Source: Impatiens glandulifera (Eukaryota > Streptophyta > Magnoliopsida > Ericales > Balsaminaceae). Taken from it: a stretch of 64,000 bases of DNA. The notes under the pieces were generated by a model that was given only the letters and a program-made list of their open reading frames with translations, made no database searches and was not told where the DNA came from. The translations under genes and the position numbers were made by a program. This document shows, piece by piece, positions 34,593 to 44,290 of the stretch (within the stretch, counting starts at the first letter, position 1; every line of letters starts with the position of its first letter). The stretch is from positions 41,575,382 to 41,639,381 of the forward strand of contig NC_061863.1 in NCBI RefSeq assembly GCF_907164915.1, written 5' to 3'.

Positions 34593-34996
34593 TTTAAATG
34601 GAAGTTTATATTACATTGTTGCTCTATGACTTTAAAGTATTTGTGTATACACTTATGTTTTTTTCATTTATGATAATGTTTAAAGATATTTTGTACAATA
34701 ATGTTAAATGTTTGATCTCACTTAAGCAGGACTAATTAAAAATTGCATGAAAAGATCATCGTGCATGGAATTTTCATTCTTCACATTCATGATATGATTT
34801 GTCAGTTAATTGTATTGATTTATGTGATCATTGTTGGGTCTAGTTGTGAATAAATATAACAACGAGCTCTTTGGTCCTTTATTGATATAGTTAATTGATA
34901 AAATTGTTTATACAACATATGAATGAGATGGCACAAAACTTCGGGCGCATTATGATTGTTACATTTATTTTTGTAATACGTGATCCAATGGGAGAT

Positions 34997-35405
34997 TGAT
35001 GGAATTTATGGATCACTATTATAATAAATAATTTTGCAAATGTCATCTTTTAATTAAGTCAAAATAATGTGATCTAATGTGAAATCATGTTTATAGGCTT
35101 ATGGGTGTATTTGTCATGAATATAAAGTAAGGATACCTAAGTGAACTTTTTTATTTTATGAAGGGGCTAAATTAGAAATGTTCAAACCAAAATAACTAAC
35201 ATTATAGTTCATTTTTCTCTTTGTGTCCCCATCAACAGAGAGAAAAAATAAATTTAACGTACTCATTAATTGGAAGATTCATTCCACTTCTAAAGGAAGA
35301 AAAGATTAAAGAATCTTTTAAATATAAGGAAATAAAAAATGAGTACAGGTACTAGTATTATTTTGTCACATATATTATTAGGATTTAATTCAGATAAATC
35401 TAACG
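34997..35405 (+). repeat. copia-B 3' LTR
   Basis: 409 bp after the purine tract AATGGGAGAT; followed by TSD TATCT. Confidence 0.85.
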
Positions 35406-35758
35406 TATCTAACTTAACTTCTCTTTTTTTATTTGAAAAACTGAATCCAGCAATAAGTTTTGATGAAATTGCATTACTGAACACTTGTTATTTGTTGATA
35501 AAATGTTCTTATTTCTTCATTATGATGATGTTGTTTTCATGCTTGTAGATGATTCGGAGATGGCAGGCACTCCCACCCTGTCAAATATTAGGCAGGATCT
35601 TTCAGAATGGCAAGAAAAACACGCCAAACTTGTTCTTTCAGTAGTCAAGGTACATTAGAATAGTTAGAAGAATATCTTTTCACAAATATCCTAATCCATC
35701 TCAACCTTATCCAGTATTTTTTCAACTCATCTCTGTTTTCTAATATTTACACTCTAGA

Positions 35759-36073
35759 TTGTTCTGTCTTGTGTTATTCAGGGAAGACCATACCCTAGCT
35801 GATTTCTCCGCACTACAGTGGCTGCAGAATCCTGACATTCACATTGAATCAATCCGCACTACATTTCTTTCTAGATGCATTGGAATGTCCAAAAAAATTA
35901 AACCTAAAAGATTTTACAAAGCAGAAGCAGATATGATGGAAATCTTCCTCAGTGCATTGCTTAATTTCTGCGTGTTATTATTTGATTCTTTGTTTATACT
36001 GAGTTCTCAATTCCTTTTTTTTAAATGTCCAATTGTGATGGGAAATGTAGTAACGAAAGTAACTTTAAGCTGA
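35759..36073 (+). other. unrecognised ORF in BSD intron
   Basis: Between exons B and C of the BSD remnant an acceptor-like TTATTCAG (35773-35780) is followed by an open frame of about 90 codons (HTLADFSALQWLQNPDI, FYKAEADMMEIFLSALLNF). The first half has a less AT-rich, coding-like composition unlike a plain intron. I do not recognise it; it could be an alternative exon, a captured gene fragment or chance. Confidence 0.3.
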
Positions 36074-36369
36074 TAGTACAATTTTGTTTGTTTTGTTATC
36101 CCTGCACATCCATGAGATTATGATGACATATTGTATTTACCCTTTTCTGCTACAGGAAATTTCCAAGTTAATATGAGTTATGTCCACGTATCATGAAAGA
36201 AAGGAAGTTCTGGAGGATATATTTCATTCTGGTGTGTAGTCATGTTTCTCCGTTAGTGATTTATCTTAAAACTGCATTTAGAATCAAAAGCTAATTGTAT
36301 ATACTTGATTATGAAAGTTATTGGTTTTTGAATTTTATAGATGCATTATTAACAAACCACCTAGTTTAG

Positions 36370-37860
36370 TTTTTTTTTTTTTAGAAATGACTTATGCCAT
36401 TAAATAAAAAGACCCAAAAAGAATAAAATGAGTACAAGAGCTGAAATTGAGCTTATAATAATTTTTTCAAAGTCAACACACGATGGTCATGAGGAATCCA
36501 CAGTTGGCCTAAGAAACGCACACAGACATTAAATCAAAGTACAAAAGTGAATAAGGAATGAAACTAGCAATCAATCAACTAAAACAAGACGATAGGGGTT
36601 GATTTCTTCGGACTCGTCTCTCTTGTCTTTTTGTGATATATTTCTGGATAGAGTTCCGACTTCTTCCTCTTCGCTAACTTCTCTTGTCAATTTTTTTCTT
36701 TTGGGCCTGAGCTTGGAGTTGAGAGTATGAGTTGTTTCCCTTAAGGTGGTTTCTTTGACAACGTTGCAACTTTCTTTGGTTTCGTAGCTCATAGTTTTTG
36801 AGATGCTTTGGCTTTCGCTATCATCCACGTCGACGTCGGGCTTTTCGAACCTAATTAGTGGGAAAAGGGCCTTGGTTTCAGGCTTAGTGGGATCGGGATC
36901 AGTTTGGTTCTCGTTCACGTATTTGTTGTGGCTTTCATTTTCTTTGAGGATTTCAATATAATATTTCTTGACCACCTTGATATTCTCTTGTTCGGGAGTG
37001 GCCACAGACTTCTTTTGCTTTTCCCCGTCCTCTTTTTCCGGCTGCTCGTACATGACATCAATGGTGGTCATGTTTCCATTTTGGCATCTTAACTCGAATT
37101 TTCCCGGTTTTGTACTTGTTGAGTCGATCTCAATACAAAAGCGGGCAAACGTGACCCGTTCAAACGATTCAAATTCGGGATCGAGCTTAAGCGGCTTTCC
37201 AATGAGTCCGGTGAGATAGGCAAGTGCTTTGGCATTACAAAGGTGCGGTGGGATGTTTCTCAGTCTCACCCACATTTGTTCGGATTGTGGAGATTTGCTA
37301 TTGATGTCCATTTCTTCATTCCTTTTGACGAGCTTGAAACATAAGCTGAACATGAAGGTGAAATCTGAGTCGGCAATGGCTTGGCCTTCAGGCTCCGTTC
37401 CAAAAGTGAGGAAGAAATAATCAAAGTTGTTGACTTTGACTATTTTGAGTCCCTTTTCGCTCCATTGTCGGAAAAGGGCGAGCTTGATTGCTCGGAATGG
37501 GGCCTTGTGGGTGCTCATGAAGTGACCGACGACAACTCGCTTCAATCGTTGATGCATCCCTCTTCAATTTCCAAGGGGAGTTCAATTTCGAGCGGGTGTT
37601 CGAGCGTTTTAATTTTAGGCTAGGATCCACATTAAGCTTGTTTCCATTAGTTGTCCCGAGTTTGCCCCAAACCTTGTTAGTTTTCCATGTTCGGTTTGCA
37701 TTTACTTGAGTAGTGTATGCATAGGTTTTGGGGGACTTGTAGAACTCCCTCATGACACCAACCGACTACAGAACGATTTACTCGTATTCAGCTTTGTCGA
37801 ATAAGTTCCAATATTGCTCGAATAATGTTAATTAAAAATGATTTTAGATGTGAGAAGCGT
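36370..37860 (-). mobile_element. RT-less LINE-like unit: ORF1 plus 3' tail
   Basis: A T-run at 36370-36382 (poly(A) on the minus strand), a LINE-type tail (GACTTATGCCATTAAAT), about 190 bp of 3' UTR, then directly ORF1. No ORF2/RT is present. The right edge and TSD are uncertain. It lies in the intron after exon C of the BSD remnant. Confidence 0.6.
36571..37753 (-). pseudogene. LINE ORF1 protein (DUF4283), one frameshift
   Basis: Open 37557-36571 on the minus strand (328 codons); the N-terminus from ATG 37753 is in another frame, which implies a frameshift near 37560-37600. Domains: a DUF4283-type RNA-binding fold (VVVGHFMSTHKAPFRAIK, DFTFMFSLCFKLV, MWVRLRNIPPHL, LTGLIGKPL, VTFARFCIEID), then a charged Glu/Lys-rich tail with RPKRKK. 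The CCHC knuckle expected after the fold is not visible. The ORF is unusually well kept for its surroundings; it would bind LINE RNA if expressed. Confidence 0.65.
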
Positions 37861-38535
37861 CATATAAAAGAAGAAAAAAAATACCTCTAAATCAGCAGAA
37901 GAAGTGAAACATGAAGAAGGAGCGAAAAGATTAAATTGAGATCAGATTTCGTTCTATAAATTTGACCTTTCTCACGTGGGCTGTAATAAAGTTGGTCTAT
38001 CAGGGATTTGTTAACCGTTAATATTTCTTTCGATATATAAATAATATAAATAAATAAATGCATAACCTATAGGCCTTAAACATGAAAGAGGTAACCATCA
38101 TGAATGAACAAATCAACATCTTCCCCACTGAGCGATTACTAGGTTTTTCAAGAGTCAGACGGTCTAGAAAGGGGTTCGGGCTAAAAAATAAAGGGAACTC
38201 TCAACAAAAAAAACAAAGCTGGAACAAATAAAAATCAATACAATGATGAAAACTAAAAAATATATGGTTTTTCCTATTTCGCCCAAGTTGTTGCGAAACC
38301 GAAAAAAAGAAATGGTTTTTCCTTTTATCCGTTCAAGAGGGAGCAAGTCAAAATAAAAAAACTCACATTGGGTTTAGGTAAAGGCATTCTTTTTTATTCA
38401 ATAATTAAAATAGAAAGACGATCTCCTTATTTTACGAAATTATATATATATATATATATATTCTTAGTGATATTGAGAACATTGAGACCATATTTCGATC
38501 TATAGATTTGATTTCTCTTAAATTTGAGTTCAAGA
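37861..38535. other. non-coding stretch with short (AT)n
   Basis: No supported gene. (AT)n at 38441-38460. Confidence 0.4.
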
Positions 38536-38870
38536 ATTTTTTTTGGGAAAAACGACTTAACATAATTTTATTAAAAATTTCCTAAAAGGAAAAAAAACAA
38601 ATGAGTTTATGAAAATTAAGTTCGTAATAGTCTAATGAATTACACAACACACAAACAATTAAAAGCGTTTATCTAAGTAAAAAGTTTTATGTTCTCGTGA
38701 CTTCTTTGAATGTAATTTTCCAGTTCCAGCTTAGTGTCCAGTTTTGTTCAGTTATTGGTACTCGTCTCGACCTGTGACAAGATTGAAACGTCCATATTTT
38801 CAAAATGAGAAAGAGGAATAAGTTTTTGACCAAGTTTGTCCTTACTAAATATCTTTGTTTGAAGATCAAT
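38536..38870 (-). mobile_element. LINE 3' fragment
   Basis: T-run then GAAAAACGACTTAACAT and further blocks (ACAAATGAGTTT, AAATTAAGTTCGT) in the same order as 731-960. A 5'-truncated copy of the same LINE family as at 726-3250; no coding part. Confidence 0.65.
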
Positions 38871-38940
38871 TTTTTTTCTAGTTTCTCTTCTTCTTAAGTG
38901 AATCACAAAATAACTTCTTTTTTAGTATCACACTAAATTT

Positions 38941-39229
38941 CTTTGTATAACTTAAATAATTTTATTTTTTAATTTTAATTTTTTTCTTTGAAAAATGGTT
39001 CATACCTATTGGTTAAAATTCCAATCAGTGTTACTTTATACCAATTGATTAAAATACCAATCGGTGATACCCTATACCGATTAATTTGAGTCCAATCGGT
39101 ATGCATTGAATTTGTAATACCAATAAAGCTTCTACCGTTGGCGACGATCAAATTACATCAAATCAATATTATCTTATACCGATTGGTAATCAAGATATTA
39201 CCAATTAGTATAGACACTTTTCAATAGTG
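38941..39229. mobile_element. possible small CACTA-like element
   Basis: Begins CACTAAATTTC and ends with TAGTG (39225-39229). Inside are at least six copies, both orientations, of TACCGATTGGTA-like motifs, as in the subterminal repeats of CACTA transposons. No matching 3-bp TSD was found and the terminal inverted repeat is short, so the call is weak. Confidence 0.25.
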
Positions 39230-39368
39230 TAATTTACTAACGTAATATTTTATAACTAAACTAAATCATTATATGAATTTTTTTATTTGTAAGATGGTTA
39301 TATTTATTATTTAAGTTTTACATAATACATTAAATTAAATTTCACTATAATCTCTTTGGTAAGAATAC

Positions 39369-39695
39369 TGTTGGGGAAAACCCTGACAGAACCACAATAG
39401 AAGAAAACAAAAGAATGAACACTAACAGAATTTGATAACAGAGTTCGGCCAAAATGTTGCCTACGTCTCCGAGCACTAAGGCTATCAATTAATAAGGAAG
39501 AAGAGATACAAAATTGAGTGCAATAAACCAAAGAAGGGAGAGTTTCTTTTATACACTATGAAACTTCTCCAACTCCCATCATCTTCCGATGTGGGATTTA
39601 TGCTAATTGTGAATATAGTTTATTTTATATACTAAGAAACTTATTTCACTCCCATCATCTTCCGATGTGGGATTCTAATTGTGCCAAAAACAACA
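39369..39695 (-). repeat. copia-A2 3' LTR
   Basis: 327 bp; contains two USE-33-TATA modules on the minus strand. Confidence 0.93.
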
Positions 39696-39767
39696 AATCT
39701 CCACCTTGGCACAATATCCAAATACTAATCTTCAATATTAAAAAATAAACCTTCAGTACTTCCAATT

Positions 39768-39783
39768 AGCGCTTTTCAGCGCC
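39768..39783 (-). other. hairpin in the RNase H deletion scar
   Basis: On the minus strand GGCGCT-GAAA-AGCGCT: five Watson-Crick pairs, one G-U and a GNRA loop. Same place as 14735-14750. Confidence 0.5.
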
Positions 39784-39786
39784 GAC

Positions 39787-40902
39787 TCAAACGCGGAAGA
39801 TGTTTACAAAATCTAAACAATTAGATTTGGTTTTCCCCATGTCTTTCATCTTGAACTCTTTACCCAATTGAGCCTTCAATTTGTCAACTTCATATTGGCT
39901 CTTTGATGCTATCAACATATCATCAACGTACAAGAGTAGATAGATGTAAGACTCATCTTGCAATTTGCGCAAATACACACATGAACTGAATCTGCTTCTT
40001 GTGTACTTGTGCTCAATCATAAACTTATCAAGTCGCTTGTACCACTGTCTAGACGATTGCTTCAACCTGTACAATGATATGTTCAACTTGCAAACCCAAT
40101 TTTCTTTATCAGCAACTTTGAATCCATCTTGTTGATAAATGTAGATTTCCTCGTTCAAATGACCGTGTATGTCTGCGGTCTTCACATCTGGTTGAGCTAG
40201 CTCCAAATTCATCTGCGCTACCAAGGCCAACAAAATTCCAATGGAAGAGTGTTTAACAATAGGAGAAAGTACCTCATTATAATCACCTCCTTCCTTCTGA
40301 GCGTAGTCTTTAGCTACCAATTTTGTCTTGTAGCGAACATCAAATTTTTCAGGAAATCCTTCTTTTTTAGCAAAGATCCATTTACAACCAATAGTCTTCT
40401 TCTCTTTTCGTAGATGCCTCAACTTGCATGTCTCATTCTTCTGAATAGATTGCATCTCATCTTCCATAACACCTCTCCTTTTTCCATTTTCAGTACTTCG
40501 ACTGACATCTGAAAAAGTGGATGGAACATCATCTACGACTAGAAGTGCATAGGCCGCCATGTCAACAAACCGACCTGGTTTTTGAATAACTCGTCTTGGA
40601 CTATTCACAACAATTGATTCACTTTGTTCTGAAGGTTCTTGGGTCAGAACCTCTTCCTCATTTAACTCTTCGTCTGTCGTCGGAGAGTCACTTCTAGATG
40701 GGCTTATCTTTATCTGCTCAAACTCCATCTGTTGCGGAGTATAATCAATCTTGTCTGGTATTACCTTATTCAACATTGAATAATCATCAAAAGTAACATC
40801 TTTTCTGATAATGGTTTTCTTTGCATCCAAACACCAGAGGCGGTACTCTTTAACTCCCTTAGTAAATCCCATAAAAAGAGCCTTCTTTCCTCGTGGATCC
40901 AA
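39787..40902 (-). pseudogene. copia-A2 integrase C-terminus and truncated RT
   Basis: 371 open codons: integrase C-terminal part (DPRGKKALFMGFTKGVKEYR, RKDVTFDD), the acidic linker, then RT with GCKWIFAKKEGFPEKFDVRY, DVKTADIHGHLNEEIY, LYRLKQSSRQWY and LLLYVDDML (YVDD at 39919-39930). It ends at MKDMGKTKSN plus nine residues instead of running into the RT connection and RNase H. The same end is seen in copia-A1. The family therefore spread in this deleted form. Confidence 0.88.
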
Positions 40903-42927
40903 CTTGATTCAACTACATGATAATATGCAGTAGAACCAAAAATATGTAAAGAATCATAATCAGTTGCAGGTTTTCTAGACCATACCTCTAATGGAGTCTT
41001 GCCACCAAGTGCAGATGATGGTAGGCGATTACCAAATGTTGAGCGTATGACACAGCTCTGCCCAAAATTTTATGTCTAACCCAACATTAGACAACATACA
41101 TCGAACTTTCTCCACCAATGTCCTGTTCATACATTCCGATACTCCATTCTCCTATGGTGTTTTTCTAACTGTGAAGTGTCGAACTATGCCACACTCTTGG
41201 CATAACTTTTGGAATGGATCATTCTTGTATTCTCCACCGTTATCAGTCCGGAGAATTTTGATCTTTCTTCCTGTTTCGTCTTCAACTTGAGTTTTCAAAT
41301 TAAGAAAAATCTCAAACACTTCACATTTGTTCTTCATCGTAAACACCCTTACTCTTCTGGAAAAATCGTCAACAAAAGTAACAAAGTAATGTCTACTTCC
41401 AAGAGAAGGAGTCTTGGCAGGTCCCCAGACATCTGAGTGCACATAGTCCAAAATACCCTTGGTATTATGCATAGCAGTGCCAAAGTTTACTCGCATTTGT
41501 TTTCCCAGAATACAATGTTCACAAAAATCTAACTTACAAACTTTTGTACCTTTAAATAATCTTTGCTTGACAAGAGTTTGCATAGATTTCTCACCAGCGT
41601 GCCCCAATCGCATATGCCATAGTTTTGTTGCCTCTAAATCCTTACTGCTCCCGGAAGTTGATACACATGATGTCCCATTAACTGTACTACCTTGATAGTA
41701 ATACAAATTATTACTCTTCCTGATAGCTTTTAACATCACTAGCGCTCCAGATATTACCTTAAGAACTCCATTTTCCAATTTCACATGTAGGCCTTTCGAC
41801 TCCAAGCCCCCCAAAGAAATGGGATTCTTTTTCATATTCAGTATGTACCGAATATCTATAATAATTCTGGTGGATCCGTCATCATTCCTCAGCTTGATTG
41901 AACCTATCCCCTTTATTTTACATGTATTAATATCTCCTATGTAAACAACTCCACCATCTAGCTCCTTAAAGTCAAAGAACCACTTTCGAACTGGTGTCAA
42001 ATGATAAGTGCAAGCTGAGTCCAATATCCACGCATCAGGATGTGATGTTGTGTGTGACATCGATAAAGAGTATTCTGAATCTGCATCACCTTTGTTTTCT
42101 GCAACATTCGCAACATTCGCATCTTCAGAATCTTTCTCTTTCTTCTTCAACTTTGGACAGTTAATCTTCCAATGTCCTTTCTCACGACAGAAAGCACATT
42201 CATCTTTGGCAACTCTACTTTCAGATCTTCTTCCTTTCCCTTTTGATTTGCTCTGCTGACGGCCCCTAACCATCAATGCTTCATCTGCTGTACCTACTTT
42301 GCTTTTCCTTTTATCTTGCTTTCTCAATTCATGACTATATAAAGCAGAACTTACAGCATCAAGAGAAACATTTCCCTTCCCATGAAGTAACGTTGTTTCT
42401 AAGTGTTCAAATTCATCAGGAAGGGACGATAGCAACATCAACGCAAAATCTTCATCGTCAAACCTAACGTCAATTTTTAACAAATCCACTACTAACTAAT
42501 TAAACTTAGTTATATGCTCATTCATTGTAGTACCTGATTGGTATTCAAACCGGAACAGTCGCTTCTTCATAAGGAGCTTATTCTGATCACTCTTCTTCAG
42601 AAACTTGTCCTCCAATGCTTGCCACAGTTTCTGTGCAAAAGTTTCATTCTTCACAGCATACTTCTGCTCTCTAGATAGGCACGACCGAATTGTTCCGCAC
42701 GCCAACCTATTCATGATACTCCACTCTTTTTCTTCTATACCATCTGGCTTTCCGACCTCAATAACAACATCCAGACCCTGCTGAAAAAGACAATCTAGAA
42801 CCTCACTTTGCCACATGCCGAAATGCCCAGTTCCATCAAAGATCTCCACCGCAAACTTAAAATTCGACATCGGTGTCCTCGTCCAGGATGACGAAGGAGT
42901 TGACGCCCCTTTTGAAGACTCCACCAT
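40903..42927 (-). pseudogene. copia-A2 gag, protease and integrase, two TAG stops
   Basis: ATG at 42927-42925 (MVESSKGAS). Gag body to about 42240, broken by a TAG at 42498-42496 (from CAG); zinc knuckle CAFCREKGHWKINC; protease motif AWILDSACTYHL (about 42020); integrase zinc region LWHMRLGHAGEKSM and FCEHCILGK, core FVTFVDDFSRRV and TDNGGEYKND, then a TAG at 41154-41152 just before the catalytic Glu region. From there to 40903 frameshifts and stops have damaged the end of the core. A standard Ty1/copia polyprotein apart from the lesions. Confidence 0.88.
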
Positions 42928-42945
42928 GCCAAGGACGAACCTTCG

Positions 42946-42957
42946 GCTCTGATACCA
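42946..42957 (-). other. primer binding site, initiator tRNA-Met
   Basis: TGGTATCAGAGC on the minus strand, two bases from the 5' LTR. Confidence 0.95.
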
Positions 42958-42959
42958 CT

Positions 42960-43286
42960 TGTTGGGGAAAACCCTGACAAAACCATAATAGAAGAAAACA
43001 AAAGAATGAACACTAACAGAATTTGATAACGGAGTTCGGCCAAAATGTTGCCTACGTCTCCGAGCACTAATGTTATCAATTAATAAGGAAGAAGAGATAC
43101 AAATTTGGGTGCAATAAACCAAAGAGGGGAGAGTTTCTTTTATACACTAAGAAACTTCCCCAACTCCCATCATCTTCCGATGTGGGATTCATGCTAATTG
43201 TGAATATAGTTTCTTTTATATACTAAGAAACTTATTTCACTCTCATCATCTTCCGATGTGGGATTCTAATTGTTCCAAAAACAACA
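42960..43286 (-). repeat. copia-A2 5' LTR
   Basis: 327 bp. USE copies at about 43184 and 43254 on the minus strand, each with 33 bp to TATAAAA; spacing kept despite about 4% LTR divergence. Confidence 0.93.
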
Positions 43287-43429
43287 AATACTACATAAAC
43301 TTTCTTAAAACTATTTGTCGTACTTCAATTTTTATTTCTAATTTGAGTAAATGAATTTATTTTAAAATATTTTTAAAATTCATATATATAATAATGCTTA
43401 ATTTGAGTTTGTTTGGTTTATTGGGTTGA

Positions 43430-43590
43430 AAGGTGTGATTAATTTGAAACTTTGGTCGAATCGTGGGTTGACTCGCTAAAATTGAAACGGTTAGAAATAA
43501 AATAAAATTGTTATATATATGTTTTGAACATGCAACCTAATAAAACAAATACAATACTTTAACCAACAAGAGTAATAAAACTTTATATTT
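43430..43590 (-). mobile_element. SINE-like block, degenerate
   Basis: Reverse complement resembles 44150-44290, including GGTTGCATGTTC and CTAACCGTTT. Its Pol III boxes are more decayed. Confidence 0.35.
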
Positions 43591-44149
43591 TAAATTTAAC
43601 AAAAAAAAAATAAACGTGTGATATTACTAATCTATATTTATCCTATAATTAGAAAAAAAAAGTATTTATATTACGAATATAAACTCGTTACTTTATTTTC
43701 TCTATCATTAATTGAGACCATATAGAGTTTATCCATTTATTCACTCGACCCAATTTGATATTAAATTCATTTTGTTCCATTTGAAACATAGTTTTGTAAC
43801 AATCGTTGCTGGAATTAAGACTTTATTTAAGAGAAAGATTTCAAATATCTCTGAAGTATCTTTTTGTATACTATATGAATTCTCCTATTTGCAAAGACCA
43901 TGATTGGAAATTGTTTGATCGTCTTTTTTTGAGGTAGAGGCAAAATAGAATCAACTTGAATTCGGGACCGCCTAAATATTCATTTACACTCTCATATATA
44001 TATTCAAATTAACCACAACTCTCGACCCAGCAATCCGAGCACTTTGAAATTAAGCATTATATATATATATATATATATTAGTTAAAAACAATTAAACTTA
44101 TATTGTTAATAATGTCACATCTTCATAAAATTTGGTGTTAAATTTAAAA

Positions 44150-44290
44150 TTTAAAGTCTTATTAGCCTAATTGGTTAAATTATTGTACTTATTTTGTTAG
44201 GTTGCATGTTCGAAATTTACATATAATATTTATTTATTTTTAACCGTTTTAAGTTTATGGGTAGATCAATCCACAACCCACAATAGAATT
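44150..44290 (+). mobile_element. tRNA-like SINE candidate
   Basis: TAGCCTAATTGG at 44163-44174 fits the A-box consensus TRGYNNARNNGG fully, and TGTTCGAAATT at 44208-44218 keeps the GTTCGA core of a B box, at a tRNA-like distance. A second copy lies inverted at 43430-43590. Confidence 0.4.

Larger units (their letters stand above)
29255..35405 (+). mobile_element. copia-B: full-length Ty1/copia element in BSD intron
   Basis: LTRs 29255-29588 and 34997-35405 begin TGTTGGAATTTATGG and TGATGGAATTTATGG and end AAATCTAAC plus one base. TSD TATCT at 29250-29254 and 35406-35410. The 5' LTR lacks about 75 bp that the 3' LTR has (35231-35310). PBS at 29591, PPT at 34987-34996. gag, protease remnant, integrase, RT and RNase H are all recognisable, but many stops (chiefly TGG to TGA and CAG to TAG) make the element inactive. 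Confidence 0.9.
29054..36255 (+). pseudogene. BSD-domain protein gene remnant, three exons, disrupted
   Basis: Exon A (29054-29221) encodes a Ser-rich stretch, then ELEEDLKEDLEKFGITDEL, an in-frame TAG at 29179, and TFRDFPLE, ending in phase 1 at GTAAGC. Exon B (35549-35649, after TTGTAG) encodes DLSEWQEKHAKLVLSVVK. Exon C (36156-36255, after CTACAG) encodes EISKL, a two-base deletion, then YELCPRIMKERKFWRIYF and ILVCSHVSP. This is the plant BSD-domain family (the domain of BTF2-like factors, Synapse-associated proteins and DOS2); the KERKFWRIYF core is very well kept. The 5' end is replaced by the LTR ending at 29053. Copia-B sits in the first intron and an RT-less LINE follows at 36370. Stop plus frameshift make it a pseudogene in this assembly. 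Confidence 0.75.
39369..43286 (-). mobile_element. copia-A2: LTR retrotransposon lacking RNase H
   Basis: LTRs 42960-43286 (5') and 39369-39695 (3'), 327 bp each with about 14 differences; TSD AATAC at 39364-39368 and 43287-43291. PBS 42946-42957 (GCTCTGATACCA on the plus strand), PPT 39696-39707. gag, protease, integrase and RT palm are present with two CAG-to-TAG stops and a damaged stretch near 40903-41150. Same family as copia-A1 but older by LTR divergence, and with the internal part that copia-A1 lost. Confidence 0.93.

Noticed and set aside
36904..37623. Plus-strand ORFs over the LINE ORF1
   Set aside because: Antisense shadows of the 328-codon minus-strand ORF, which has clear DUF4283 similarity.
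42496..43122. Gag start inside the copia-A2 5' LTR
   Set aside because: Same reason; the true ATG is at 42927-42925.
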